Positions 1 to 8,983 of a stretch of DNA of 64,000 nt are shown here, piece by piece (the first letter of the stretch is position 1; the number at the start of each line of letters is the position of its first letter). The DNA comes from Brevinematales bacterium (GTDB lineage Bacteria > Spirochaetota > Brevinematia > Brevinematales > Thermospiraceae). A program made the translations under genes and the position numbers. The notes beneath the pieces were generated by a model. It had not been told where the DNA came from and did no database searches. It was given only the letters and a program-made list of their open reading frames with translations. The stretch is from contig JABLXN010000006.1 of NCBI GenBank assembly GCA_013177995.1, forward strand, positions 1-64,000. Reading direction: 5' to 3'.

Positions 1-31
1 TAGTCAAAGTGAAGGTGAATTCTTTACGCAT
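1..31 (-). CDS. 5' end of an unidentified minus-strand gene (partial)
   Basis: An ATG on the minus strand at 31 reads MRKEFTFTLT and runs off the left edge of the window. The start is supported by a strong ribosome binding site on the minus strand, AAGGAGG at 37-43, five bases before the ATG. Ten residues are too few to name a product. It diverges from the gene at 136, so the roughly 100 bases between them should hold two back-to-back promoters. Confidence 0.6.
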   Translation of the reverse strand, partial: MRKEFTFTLT

Positions 32-135
32 GGGTTCCTCCTTGTGTCCTATTATCGGCCAGGGAGGAACTTTTTTTGCTTTTCCTCATCTTCCCACTGC
101 AGGTCTCCTGAAAAAAACGTTACCACAGTAACTAT

Positions 136-1257
136 GTGAGTAACTACATGGACTATCAGAACGAAAAGGCCACCAATGAAAATTCCCTCAAGCGTTTTGA
201 AGTGGCCAAAAAACCATCCTCCTCTGTTCCTACTAATATGCTCATGACGCTTTATCAATTTCCTGTGGATAAACGCTATTCCATTGTGGAACTCATGATG
301 GGAGAATCAGCAAAATATGATTCCCTCTATCCCTATGCGGGATTTCTTGTCAAAAGCCGATATTTCCCTTCCTCGGAGATGTTCTGGGAACTTCTCTTTC
401 GATCTTTCTCTTACTCCTATTTCATTTGTGAGGATAAACTTTTCAAAGAAAGGATTGGGGTGCTGGTTTTTGAACCAAAAGAGACAAACCTCTATGCGAC
501 TTTACTGGAAAAATATGAACCTCAATTGGGAGAAAAAATCACCAATGTTTCCTACAAGACCCAGAAGGATATTGTCCAGGGGGCACTCTATCAAAGTTTT
601 ACCATGGAGAGTAATGCTATCTATATCTTCGTAGGAGAGAATACCTCCACCCATCATATTATTACCCTCAAAACCTATGACCTGAGTCTTTCCAATTTCT
701 TAGTCCTTTTCACCGACCAGTACAAAAACAAGGAACTCCTTGTCTATCCTGAGATGATGAGAGGGCTTGCGGTTCTTCCAGAGAATACGGGTTTCAGTCT
801 CCAGATGTTTGACTTTTATGTGGTGCCATGGGAGTACGCCAAAACCAGAAACAATGTATGGTGGGCGCGAAGTATGGTGGGACACTGGGATTATGAGATT
901 TTCTATGGAAATAGAAGTGGGGATTTTGTGAAGATAAGTCTTTTCGATCTCTTGTATCGGAAAAAGGCTGAACAGATTCACCGAAGTTTCAGAAAAGAAA
1001 AAGAGGATGCTTCTGCTGCTCTCTCCGTGTTTTACGGGATAGAGAATTTTGCGGTGAATTTTGGGGGAGATATCAAGGGATGGTACATGGATTTGAAAGA
1101 CCAGAACGAAATCAGTTTTGGTTTTGGATCTTTTATTGTGGCCGTCAATAGTTTTGAACCTAATGAAATGGATTTTTCTGATCTCCGTGCTATTGCTGAA
1201 AAACTGATTTACAAAAACGAAACCTCAACCAATACCCAGACCACAGAGGCTCAATAA
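136..1257 (+). CDS. uncharacterised protein, 373 aa
   Basis: I do not recognise this protein. It is soluble-looking, with no signal peptide or membrane segment, and is rich in aromatic residues (for example NNVWWARSMVGHWDYEIFYGNRS in its second half, given here only as a landmark region). The acidic and threonine-rich tail ends NETSTNTQTTEAQ. The start is uncertain: a GTG at 136 gives 373 residues, an ATG at 148 gives 369, and neither has a good Shine-Dalgarno sequence. An in-frame TGA at 109-111 excludes anything longer. It is a single-gene transcription unit closed by a strong hairpin at 1262. The next genes encode secretion or pilus parts, but the terminator between them argues against a shared operon. 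Confidence 0.7.
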   Translation: MSNYMDYQNEKATNENSLKRFEVAKKPSSSVPTNMLMTLYQFPVDKRYSIVELMMGESAKYDSLYPYAGFLVKSRYFPSSEMFWELLFRSFSYSYFICEDKLFKERIGVLVFEPKETNLYATLLEKYEPQLGEKITNVSYKTQKDIVQGALYQSFTMESNAIYIFVGENTSTHHIITLKTYDLSLSNFLVLFTDQYKNKELLVYPEMMRGLAVLPENTGFSLQMFDFYVVPWEYAKTRNNVWWARSMVGHWDYEIFYGNRSGDFVKISLFDLLYRKKAEQIHRSFRKEKEDASAALSVFYGIENFAVNFGGDIKGWYMDLKDQNEISFGFGSFIVAVNSFEPNEMDFSDLRAIAEKLIYKNETSTNTQTTEAQ

Positions 1258-1261
1258 ACCC

Positions 1262-1295
1262 AAGGGGCGTCTTCGGACGCCCCTTGCTCTTTCTT
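1262..1295 (+). terminator. rho-independent terminator after the 136-1257 gene
   Basis: A ten-base-pair stem, AAGGGGCGTC (1262-1271) with GACGCCCCTT (1276-1285), closes a TTCG tetraloop. It is followed by the T-rich run GCTCTTTCTT. The UUCG loop is unusually stable in RNA. Confidence 0.9.
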
Positions 1296-1322
1296 GAAAA
1301 AAAATTGTTTTCTCGGTATATT
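1294..1322 (+). promoter_or_regulatory. sigma-70-type promoter for the pilus/secretion ATPase gene
   Basis: TTGAAA at 1294-1299 and TATATT at 1317-1322 are separated by 17 bases. The promoter overlaps the tail of the preceding terminator, leaving a leader of about 18 bases before the ATG at 1347. Confidence 0.7.
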
Positions 1323-1346
1323 CAATGCAACGACAAAGGAGTGTTT

Positions 1347-2993
1347 ATGGCAAAAAACCTTGGAGATATGCTCATCCAGGAAGGTATTCTTGAACCCGCC
1401 ATTGTCAAAAAAGCCATTGAACTTCAAAAGAAAAACCACAAGAAGTTAGGGCATATTCTCATTGAGATGGGGGCTATACGCTCTGATCAGCTCTATCACA
1501 TTCTTGAAAAACAGCTTGGTTTTCCTTTTGTCCGCAGTATTGAAGAACCATACAGAGAAGAGGCCTTTCATCTCCTTGATATTGGCTTTTGTAGAAAACA
1601 TGCCATTGCCCCTGTTCTCACCCCTAAGGGCAGTCTCAGGGTCTATACTTCAGAACCTATGGCTCCTGGTCTTCTCAACCAGATCTCCTTTCGCACAGGA
1701 CAGAAGGTGGAAATAGCCTATGCTACCGACGAAGCCATTCAGGCCTATCTTTCCCATTATGAAGGGAGGCTTGCTCCTTCAGCCTCACCTTCTTCTTCTG
1801 AAGAATTTGTTGCTGAATCGGAAGAAACAGAAACCTCTTCTCCTGCGGTTCAGTTGCTTCAGCACTACCTTGAAGAGGCTATCAGAAGAAAAGCCTCAGA
1901 TGTTCATCTCGAACACCTCATTCAGGGGGTGCGTGTTCGTTTTCGTATTGATGGGGTTCTCTATGATATTGATCGTCCCTCTGAGGAGATTTATCCTGCG
2001 CTTATTTCTCGCTTGAAAATTCTTGCCGATCTGGATATCTCAGAAAAGCGTCTTCCTCAGGATGGACGTATTACCATTCCCTTTGAAGATCGACAGGTCG
2101 ATATTCGTGTTTCCATTATTCCCACCGTTAATGGAGAAAATGCGGTTCTTCGTATCTTGGATAAGGGCAAAGAGGTGCTTTCCTTAGATGAGATTGGTAT
2201 GCCTGAGTTTTTAGTGGATATGGTTAAGCAGGCAGCAGAACGCCCCTATGGTATGATCTTGGTGACGGGGCCTACAGGGAGTGGAAAAACCACCACACTG
2301 TATGGTGTGCTGAAACACATTGCCCGATTCAACAGAAAAATTCTCACTATAGAAGACCCTGTGGAATATCAGATGGAAGGGATCTCTCAGGTTCAGGCTC
2401 ATAGTGAAATTGGGCTCACCTTTGCAGCCGGGCTTCGCGCCTTTCTCAGGCATGACCCCGATGTCATCATGGTGGGAGAGATCCGGGACAAAGAAACCGC
2501 TGATATTGCCATTCGTGCGGCTCTGACGGGGCATCTTGTTCTTTCTACCATTCATACGAATGATGCCGCCAGCACCCTGACCCGCTTTGTGGATATGGAG
2601 ATTCCCCCCTATCTTCTCACCTCTACCATCAATCTTGTTCTGGCCCAGAGGCTTGTGAGGCGTCTCTGCCCCCATTGTGCTCAAAAAGCTACGCTTACCT
2701 CTTTAGAAAAACAGAGTCATCCATGGGTAGGTAATCTCTCTACTCACTGGAAACCATCCGGATGTAGTGAATGCCACCAGACGGGGTATAGTGGGCGTAT
2801 TCCTATCTTTGAATATATTGTCCTCAATGAGAAAATCAAAAAAGCTATTCTTAGTGGTCTTTCTTCCTTTGAACTCAAAGAGGTGGCTCGTTCTATGGGT
2901 ATGCTGACGCTTTTAGATCATGGAAGAACCCTTGTGGAAAAAGGGATAACCTCTATCGAAGAGGTTGAAAAAGTCACGATGTGGAGTGAGTAA
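1347..2993 (+). CDS. GspE/PilB-family secretion or pilus assembly ATPase
   Basis: This is a hexameric ATPase of the type II secretion/type IV pilus family, 548 residues. The N-terminus carries two MshEN-like repeats (NLGDMLIQEG and KLGHILIEMG), a fold that in some relatives binds cyclic di-GMP. The catalytic half has a Walker A motif GPTGSGKTTT near residue 308, the Asp-box region ILTIEDPVEYQ, a Walker B region DPDVIMVGEIRD and two CxxC pairs (CPHC and CSEC) of the zinc-binding insert. The ATG at 1347 follows AAAGGAG. The stop overlaps the start of the gspF-like gene by one base, so the two are translationally coupled. PilB or GspE cannot be told apart because no prepilin, secretin or PilM-Q genes lie nearby. 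A retraction ATPase (PilT) is unlikely, since those lack this N-terminal domain and zinc insert. Confidence 0.93.
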   Translation: MAKNLGDMLIQEGILEPAIVKKAIELQKKNHKKLGHILIEMGAIRSDQLYHILEKQLGFPFVRSIEEPYREEAFHLLDIGFCRKHAIAPVLTPKGSLRVYTSEPMAPGLLNQISFRTGQKVEIAYATDEAIQAYLSHYEGRLAPSASPSSSEEFVAESEETETSSPAVQLLQHYLEEAIRRKASDVHLEHLIQGVRVRFRIDGVLYDIDRPSEEIYPALISRLKILADLDISEKRLPQDGRITIPFEDRQVDIRVSIIPTVNGENAVLRILDKGKEVLSLDEIGMPEFLVDMVKQAAERPYGMILVTGPTGSGKTTTLYGVLKHIARFNRKILTIEDPVEYQMEGISQVQAHSEIGLTFAAGLRAFLRHDPDVIMVGEIRDKETADIAIRAALTGHLVLSTIHTNDAASTLTRFVDMEIPPYLLTSTINLVLAQRLVRRLCPHCAQKATLTSLEKQSHPWVGNLSTHWKPSGCSECHQTGYSGRIPIFEYIVLNEKIKKAILSGLSSFELKEVARSMGMLTLLDHGRTLVEKGITSIEEVEKVTMWSE

Positions 2994-4174
2994 TGATTTT
3001 CCAGTATGAGGCCTATTCTCCAGATGGAAGTCATCAAAGTGGCGTTATTGAGGCAAAAGACAGGCAAGAGGCCGCCCTCAAATTGTATCAGCGTGATCTC
3101 GTGGTTTTTCATTTGAGAGAACTGAGTACCAAAAAACAGTCTATTTCTCTCAAGGATCAGATTCTTTTTACTCGTCTTTTGTCCAATGCCCTCAGTGCCC
3201 ATATACCCCTGACGAAGGCTCTGGAAATTATCTCCCAGGAATTTCCTCAAAGACACCCCCTCAAAATGGTCACGTTAGACCTCATTCGTCGTATTCAGGG
3301 GGGAGAATCTCTTTCTGAGGCTATGGAACTTCATCCGGAGGCTTTTTCTCCCTTTGCTATAAGTATGGTGAAAGCAGGGGAGGAATCCGGGGAACTGCCA
3401 AAAACCGTAGAAGCCCTTCTTCATTATCTTTCCAAACGCCTCTCTATCTCTCAGAAGATCAGTTCTGCTCTTCTCTATCCGGTCTTTATTTTGCTGTTTG
3501 CTCTGGCGGTGCTTTTCTTTTTTGCTTTTGTCCTGATCCCCCAATTTGAACAGAACTATGCTCAGTTTGGGGCGGAACTGCCGCTGTTTACCCGCCTTCT
3601 CATCGGATTTACCCGTTCTCTCAGAGAGTGGTCATGGCTTTTAGGTCTTCTCATTGTTGCCGTTGGAGGAGGCTTTTTCTTGGTGAGAAACAGGTCATGG
3701 TTTCGAAGGGGAAGGGATGCCCTCCTTCTCTCTCTTCCTGTCCTTGGAGAACTGATCAATAAGGATATTCTTACCAAATTTTCTCGAACCCTTTCTGTTC
3801 TTTTAGGAAGTGATGTGGTTCTCTCTGAAGCTCTCGATCTCTGTCGTGGTGTGGTAGAAAATACCCTGTATGAAGAAATGATTTCCCGGGCTATTCAGGA
3901 TATTGCTCAGGGGAAAAAACTCACCGATTCTCTCAGACAAAATCGTTTTCTTCCCCCTACCTTTCTTCAGATGATGAGTATGGGAGAAGAAACCAGCAAA
4001 ATAGACCAGCTCAGTGAGTATCTTGCTGATTTCTATGAACGGGATGTTGATAATGCCGTCGAAAAGATTACCACGTTACTCACTCCTGTCTTGATTATCT
4101 TTATTGGGATTATTGTGGGGTTTATTATTGTTGCCCTTTTCCTTCCTATCTTTCAACTCAGCCAGGTCTTGTAA
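2993..4174 (+). CDS. GspF/PilC-family inner-membrane platform protein
   Basis: A 393-residue polytopic platform protein that, in this family, connects the assembly ATPase to the growing pilus or pseudopilus. It contains the usual two GspF repeats, each near a membrane segment: LLYPVFILLFALAVLFFFAF, then a segment beginning WSWLLGLLIVAVGG, and a C-terminal one beginning LIIFIGIIVGFIIVALF. The family motif GEESGELPKTVEALL is seen in the first repeat and MGEETSKIDQLSEYLADFY in the second. The start codon shares one base with the stop of the upstream ATPase gene, which is typical of this pair. It is the last gene before repeat copy A, and no terminator separates it from the repeat. Confidence 0.93.
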   Translation: MIFQYEAYSPDGSHQSGVIEAKDRQEAALKLYQRDLVVFHLRELSTKKQSISLKDQILFTRLLSNALSAHIPLTKALEIISQEFPQRHPLKMVTLDLIRRIQGGESLSEAMELHPEAFSPFAISMVKAGEESGELPKTVEALLHYLSKRLSISQKISSALLYPVFILLFALAVLFFFAFVLIPQFEQNYAQFGAELPLFTRLLIGFTRSLREWSWLLGLLIVAVGGGFFLVRNRSWFRRGRDALLLSLPVLGELINKDILTKFSRTLSVLLGSDVVLSEALDLCRGVVENTLYEEMISRAIQDIAQGKKLTDSLRQNRFLPPTFLQMMSMGEETSKIDQLSEYLADFYERDVDNAVEKITTLLTPVLIIFIGIIVGFIIVALFLPIFQLSQVL

Positions 4175-4226
4175 ATAAGCGTATGGTACAAAGGAGTTTT
4201 CGCTGTTTTTTGGCAAAAGAGATGGC

Positions 4227-4455
4227 GTTTGCTGAAATGATACCTTTGCACGAATGTGCGAAGGTATCAAAAAAGTAATAAAAAAATAAAAATAGTATAA
4301 AAATATTCCTTATCATAATAAATAATTCTACTTTTTTGAATAAAAAAGACAAATAGGCCCTTGTAAACAGAAAAAGCGGGGAAGAGGGGCGTAGCCCCTG
4401 ACCCAAACAGGGGAAGAAAACACCCGTGCAAGGGTCTCGAAATAAGGTGATAGCC
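4227..4455 (+). repeat. second-family short repeat, interrupted by copy A
   Basis: GTTTGCTGAAAT at 4227-4238 and AAGGTGATAGCC at 4444-4455 join into one 24-base motif once copy A and one target duplication are removed. It matches the intact motif at 61575-61598 at 22 of 24 positions and a more diverged one at 29384-29406. Confidence 0.7.
4239..4438 (+). mobile_element. hairpin-ended mobile repeat, copy A (200 bp)
   Basis: A full-length copy. The 5' hairpin at 4239-4268 has arms GATACCTTTGCAC and GTGCGAAGGTATC around loop GAAT. The right end reads GTGCAAGGGTCTC, ending at 4438. The flanks GAAAT at 4234-4238 and GAAAT at 4439-4443 are a perfect 5-bp target duplication. Compared with other copies, both arms carry a matching change (GAGACC to GATACC and GGTCTC to GGTATC) that keeps the pair. 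The body is an A/T-rich stretch followed by a GC-rich part with the hairpin AGGGGC-GTA-GCCCCT. Removing the element and one GAAAT restores a sequence that matches the DNA beside copy F at 22 of 24 positions. No transposase is encoded. Confidence 0.9.
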
Positions 4456-4583
4456 TTTTTCTTTTTAGGGTACAAAGTGATGGAGAGTTTTTTGTCAAAG
4501 AAGTGAAGGGGGAAAGGGAAAAGCACTTGATGAATTTTTTATATACTTTGCAAAGCAGAAATCACCAGAATTTTTTCAAAAAC

Positions 4584-4612
4584 TTTCCAAAGTCTCAAAA
4601 ATATGCTATAAT
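4584..4612 (+). promoter_or_regulatory. promoter of tRNA-Pro
   Basis: A perfect TATAAT at 4607-4612 lies 14 bases before the mature tRNA. The -35 is the weaker TTTCCA at 4584-4589, 17 bases upstream. Confidence 0.75.
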
Positions 4613-4626
4613 AAAGGTGAAGTTTT

Positions 4627-4701
4627 CGGGCCGTAGCGCAGTTTGGCTAGCGCGCTTGGTTCGGGTCCAAGAAGTCGGGGGTTCAAATCCCCCCGGCCCG
4701 A
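4627..4701 (+). tRNA. tRNA-Pro (anticodon CGG)
   Basis: The acceptor stem CGGGCCG (4627-4633) pairs with CGGCCCG (4694-4700), with A at 4701 as discriminator. The anticodon arm is CTTGG-TTCGGGT-CCAAG, giving CGG. The T arm is GGGGG-TTCAAAT-CCCCC. The 3' CCA is not encoded. Confidence 0.96.
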
Positions 4702-4772
4702 AGGGAAGGTTTTCTCAAAAGGAGAACTCTCCCTTCGCTTCTTGGAAAAGCCAGAAGAGAGTTTTTTCTGAC

Positions 4773-4801
4773 TTGACTTTTCTGCCAAAATATGCTATAC
4801 T
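4773..4801 (+). promoter_or_regulatory. promoter of tRNA-Tyr
   Basis: TTGACT at 4773-4778 and TATACT at 4796-4801 are separated by 17 bases, ending 16 bases before the tRNA. Confidence 0.85.
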
Positions 4802-4817
4802 ATACATCTCTTATGGC

Positions 4818-4900
4818 GGGCAGGTACCCGAGTGGCCAAAGGGGGCAGACTGTAAATCTGCTGGCACTTGCCTTCGTTGGTTCGAATCCAACCCTGCCCA
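4818..4900 (+). tRNA. tRNA-Tyr (anticodon GTA)
   Basis: The acceptor stem GGGCAGG (4818-4824) pairs with CCTGCCC (4893-4899), with A at 4900 as discriminator. The anticodon arm CAGA-CTGTAAA-TCTG gives GTA. A long variable arm, as expected for a bacterial tRNA-Tyr, precedes the T arm GTTGG-TTCGAAT-CCAAC. CCA is not encoded. Confidence 0.96.
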
Positions 4901-4904
4901 AAAA

Positions 4905-4935
4905 AGCCTCCCTGTGTTCAGGGAGGCTTTTTTAT
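4905..4935 (+). terminator. terminator of tRNA-Tyr
   Basis: AGCCTCCCTG (4905-4914) pairs with CAGGGAGGCT (4919-4928) around TGTT and is followed by TTTTTA. Confidence 0.93.
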
Positions 4936-4962
4936 TGTCTTTCATGACTTTGCTTATTCTAA

Positions 4963-4990
4963 AAAAAAGCGGGCCTTGTGGCCCGCTTTT
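4963..4990 (-). terminator. terminator of gapA (bidirectional form)
   Basis: GCGGGCC and GGCCCGC around TTGT are flanked by A runs on the left and T runs on the right, so it can act on both strands. It lies 17 bases past the gapA stop. Confidence 0.9.
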
Positions 4991-5006
4991 TTCTTCATAC
5001 GAAAGC

Positions 5007-6125
<1,119 letters not shown>

Positions 6126-6134
6126 TCAAAGAGT

Positions 6135-6163
6135 ATTATACAAAAAAATGAGAAAAACCGCAA
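6135..6163 (-). promoter_or_regulatory. promoter of gapA
   Basis: On the minus strand TTGCGG (6158-6163) and TATAAT (6135-6140) are 17 bases apart. The -10 is perfect and the -35 is weak. The leader would be about 50 bases. Confidence 0.65.
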
Positions 6164-6175
6164 ATAAAGTGCCAT

Positions 6176-7297
6176 TTAGATGTTACGAACCGGCATAACA
6201 AGATAAATAAAGTGCTCTTCACCCTTCAGCTTAAACTGCATGGCACTTTCAGCAGACTTTATTTCTAAAATAACCCGTTCGCTTTTGATAGTCCGGAGAA
6301 AATCCATCAAATGCCGGTAGTTCATAGCAAATTGAATTGGCTCATCGTTGTATTCTACCTCAAGAGTCGCTTTTGCTTCACCATACACCGTATGAGTACT
6401 GGAAAGATTCAAAACTCCCTTCTTGACATCAAACACAATCTTCTGAACGTCTCCTTCGCTCATTACGGACACATTTTCGAGTTGTTCACGAAACTCTTTT
6501 ACTGGTATCTCAATTCGGTATTGAATGGTGGATGGGAGAACATCGCGGTAGTTGGGGAACTTTCCCTCTAAAAGACCGGAGAAGAAATACACATTCCCGA
6601 TCTTGAAGAAAACATTTTGTCCTCTCACCGAGAGCCTCACCTCTCCTGTGGAAAGCGCTTTTTTGATAATCTTCAAAAAGGAAGAGGGGACAATCACATT
6701 CCAGGTTATCTCTCCCTTTTTCTCTTCGTATTCACGAGAGATCAGGGCAAGCCGGCGTCCGTCTGTGGTCACAAAAGACAACCATCCCTCGAGGCTTTCT
6801 TCCATGTAGACGCCTAAAAAGAAAACCTTGGCTGGTTCTTGGGCTGTAGCGTATTCGGTCATCTCAATAAGTTCGCGAAGGGTTTCCTGGCTGAGAGAGA
6901 TGTAGTTTTCCCATGTGTATTCTTGAAAGGTGGGGAAATTCTCGGCATGAGTTCCATGGAGTTTGTAGTAGATGCGCTTATTTTCTGGTGAGGTAATAAT
7001 AACCTCATAGGGATTATGTTCTTCTGTACTCAGGATAATACGGGAAGAAGAAATATGGGAAACCACGTCAAAAAGCTTTCTTGCATGGAGAAGGATAGTG
7101 CCGCTTTCTTCCACTTCGCCTGTCATCTCCAGCTTGATGCCATGTTCCCCGTTATATCCCTGCATGATAACAAGCCCATCTTCACTCACAGAAATATACA
7201 CGTTCACCAAGACAGCAAGTGGATTTCTTGGGGTTACCACCTCATTGGCCAAACTGAGAAGAGCATGAAACTCATCACGGTTGACGGTAAACCTCAT
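6176..7297 (-). CDS. dnaN: DNA polymerase III sliding clamp (beta subunit)
   Basis: The ring-shaped processivity clamp of DNA polymerase III, 373 residues, the family's usual length. The N-terminus MRFTVNRDEFHALLSLANEVV and the C-terminal pattern FKLKGEEHFIYLVMPVRNI (given as short landmark stretches) are typical of DnaN, and the three clamp folds occupy the full length. The open frame extends upstream to 7555, but the ATG at 7297 is chosen because AGGAGAGG precedes it and because clamps begin at this point. A promoter sits just upstream at 7343-7371. In many bacteria dnaN follows dnaA near the origin; here dnaA is absent and the neighbours are gapA and a divergent spiro-SPASM gene, so the window gives no sign of oriC. 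Confidence 0.96.
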   Translation of the reverse strand: MRFTVNRDEFHALLSLANEVVTPRNPLAVLVNVYISVSEDGLVIMQGYNGEHGIKLEMTGEVEESGTILLHARKLFDVVSHISSSRIILSTEEHNPYEVIITSPENKRIYYKLHGTHAENFPTFQEYTWENYISLSQETLRELIEMTEYATAQEPAKVFFLGVYMEESLEGWLSFVTTDGRRLALISREYEEKKGEITWNVIVPSSFLKIIKKALSTGEVRLSVRGQNVFFKIGNVYFFSGLLEGKFPNYRDVLPSTIQYRIEIPVKEFREQLENVSVMSEGDVQKIVFDVKKGVLNLSSTHTVYGEAKATLEVEYNDEPIQFAMNYRHLMDFLRTIKSERVILEIKSAESAMQFKLKGEEHFIYLVMPVRNI

Positions 7298-7342
7298 AGG
7301 CACCTCTCCTGGCCCTTCCAATTCAGAAGGTACATTTTCTTC

Positions 7343-7371
7343 ATTATAAAGCCAGGAAGAAAAAAAATCAA
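7343..7371 (-). promoter_or_regulatory. promoter of dnaN
   Basis: On the minus strand TTGATT (7366-7371) and TATAAT (7343-7348) are 17 bases apart, giving a leader of about 40 bases. Confidence 0.8.
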
Positions 7372-7423
7372 ATAGAAGAGAAAAATACCCGTGGTATGGT
7401 TTGAAACCCTCCTGTCGTTCCAC

Positions 7424-7452
7424 TTGTTTTTTTCCCTTCTTCTCCTTATGAT
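7424..7452 (+). promoter_or_regulatory. promoter of the spiro-SPASM gene
   Basis: TTGTTT (7424-7429) and TATGAT (7447-7452) are 17 bases apart. The leader would be very short, about 13 bases, and carries the AAAAGGAG ribosome binding site. Confidence 0.6.
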
Positions 7453-7471
7453 ATACGAAAAGGAGTTTTGC

Positions 7472-8932
7472 ATGAAAGAACAGAAAACCATTCTCCTTTT
7501 TCTCGATGGGCCTGTGTATAACAAAGCCGAAAAAGCACGCCAGTGGTTTGAACATACCCTCAAAAGATTACAGGGTTTTGCTGATGAGATGTTTCTTGTG
7601 GGTCAGAAGCCCGATATGGCACTTCCTATAGAAAGCTTTTCTTTTGCCAACGGGGAAGAGTTTCTCACCTGGGCGGAGGGTTTTCCTCTTCATACCCAGT
7701 TAGTTATCGTGCCAGCGTATGCTCCCCTTCTCCAGCGTTCTCTCTTAGAAGAAGCTCTTGCCAAGCATAGCCGTTACCTTTTCGATTATACCTATGCTGA
7801 ACTTCCCTATGGTCTGATGGGAGAGATTTTAGATAATGGAATTGTTCCCTTCATCAAAAAAGCTCTGCCGCAAGGGATGCCTCTTTTTCGTCGAAGCCTC
7901 AAGGAGTGGCTTGGTCAGGACCTTTCCTCTTATGATTGCAATATCGTTTTTACCGATATCCGGCTTTTGGAGTATCGCCTGAGTTTTGTGCCCGAAAATC
8001 ACTACCAGGCCTCTGTTTTAGAAGCCATGAGGCAGGATACAGCGTCTTTTGAGAGTTTACAGGAAATACAATCCTGGATAGTTTCTCACCCCGCAGTTCT
8101 TCGACAGGTTCCTACCTATGTTGAGATTGAACTTACCACCATCCATGAAACTGATGGGCCTTTTGCGGACGCTCTACCCAGGAATGGGGAGATGTTAGAC
8201 AAGGATCTCTCTTCTCTGTTGAGAGAGCTTGACGATTTTGCCCCTGATGCGGTTATCAGTTTTGGACTTTATGGAGAGGTTTTTGCCTATACCTACTGGG
8301 ATACCCTTATTGGTGAGGTGCAGAAACGACCTGAGAGACGCTTTCTTTTTGAGAGTCGGGGGATATTTCTTCCCCAAAAACGCCTTGAAGAAGTCCTCGC
8401 TTTGCCCAATGTAGAGGTCATTGTAGATATCAGTACGACTTCTCCTCAACTCTTTGAGAAGTGGAAAAAGCCGGATTCTTCTCTTTTCCCCTTTGAGGGT
8501 TTGAGTTGCCTTGAGTTTTTTCATAACCTTCCCTCAAAAGAACGTCTCTATCTTCAGATCACCAGAACTCACGAAAACGACAAAGAACTTATGCGTTTCT
8601 ATGAGGTGTGGAAAGATTTTTCTCCCCGTATCATCATTAAAAAACCGGATAGTTTTGGTGGCAAGCAACTTGGAAAACGAGTGGTTGACCTTTCGCCTAT
8701 CAAAAGAACCCCCTGTATTGCCCTTCAAAGGAATATGGTTATCTTTGTCGATGGAAGTGTACCCCTTTGTCGTCAGGACAAGAATGGGGACTATTTGGCG
8801 GGGAATGTCTTTAGAGATGGTATCATGACCTGCTGGGAAAACCTGGGCAAAGCCTATGAAAAACAGTTTGATGGGGGCATAAGTACACCCCTCTGTGTTT
8901 CCTGCGATGATTGGTGGATCTTCTCGTTTTAA
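7472..8932 (+). CDS. spiro-SPASM family protein
   Basis: 486 residues in three parts. The N-terminal 200 residues resemble a nucleotide-sugar transferase fold (KTILLFLDGPVYNK, then VIVPAYAPLL and DYTYAELPYGLMGEIL). The middle looks like a radical-SAM barrel that lacks the CxxxCxxC cluster motif. The C-terminus is a SPASM-type cysteine module: PCIALQRNMVIFVDG, then VPLCRQD, then a final CVSCDDWW. I match this to the spiro-SPASM proteins, known only from spirochaetes and of unknown role; the match is from memory of the family, not a search. The ATG at 7472 follows AAAAGGAG. It diverges from dnaN and is a single-gene unit. The likely chemistry is unknown, since a canonical SAM-binding cluster is missing while an auxiliary cluster is kept. 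Confidence 0.75.
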   Translation: MKEQKTILLFLDGPVYNKAEKARQWFEHTLKRLQGFADEMFLVGQKPDMALPIESFSFANGEEFLTWAEGFPLHTQLVIVPAYAPLLQRSLLEEALAKHSRYLFDYTYAELPYGLMGEILDNGIVPFIKKALPQGMPLFRRSLKEWLGQDLSSYDCNIVFTDIRLLEYRLSFVPENHYQASVLEAMRQDTASFESLQEIQSWIVSHPAVLRQVPTYVEIELTTIHETDGPFADALPRNGEMLDKDLSSLLRELDDFAPDAVISFGLYGEVFAYTYWDTLIGEVQKRPERRFLFESRGIFLPQKRLEEVLALPNVEVIVDISTTSPQLFEKWKKPDSSLFPFEGLSCLEFFHNLPSKERLYLQITRTHENDKELMRFYEVWKDFSPRIIIKKPDSFGGKQLGKRVVDLSPIKRTPCIALQRNMVIFVDGSVPLCRQDKNGDYLAGNVFRDGIMTCWENLGKAYEKQFDGGISTPLCVSCDDWWIFSF

Positions 8933-8983
8933 GGGCGGTTTTTCTCTTCTTGGGTAAGAAAAACAAAAATTTTTCGAAATACC

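Larger units (their letters stand above)
4175..4626. other. gene-free stretch holding repeat A and a tRNA promoter
   Basis: No credible gene lies here. The stretch holds a short second-family repeat (4227-4238 and 4444-4455) split by mobile repeat copy A (4239-4438), then AT-rich DNA and the tRNA-Pro promoter. A plus-strand open frame across the tRNAs and a minus-strand open frame across the repeat were both judged spurious. Confidence 0.8.

Noticed and set aside
7297-7555. A longer dnaN starting at 7555
   Set aside because: DnaN normally starts at the ATG at 7297, which has a strong ribosome binding site, and the extension overlaps the promoters and the divergent gene.
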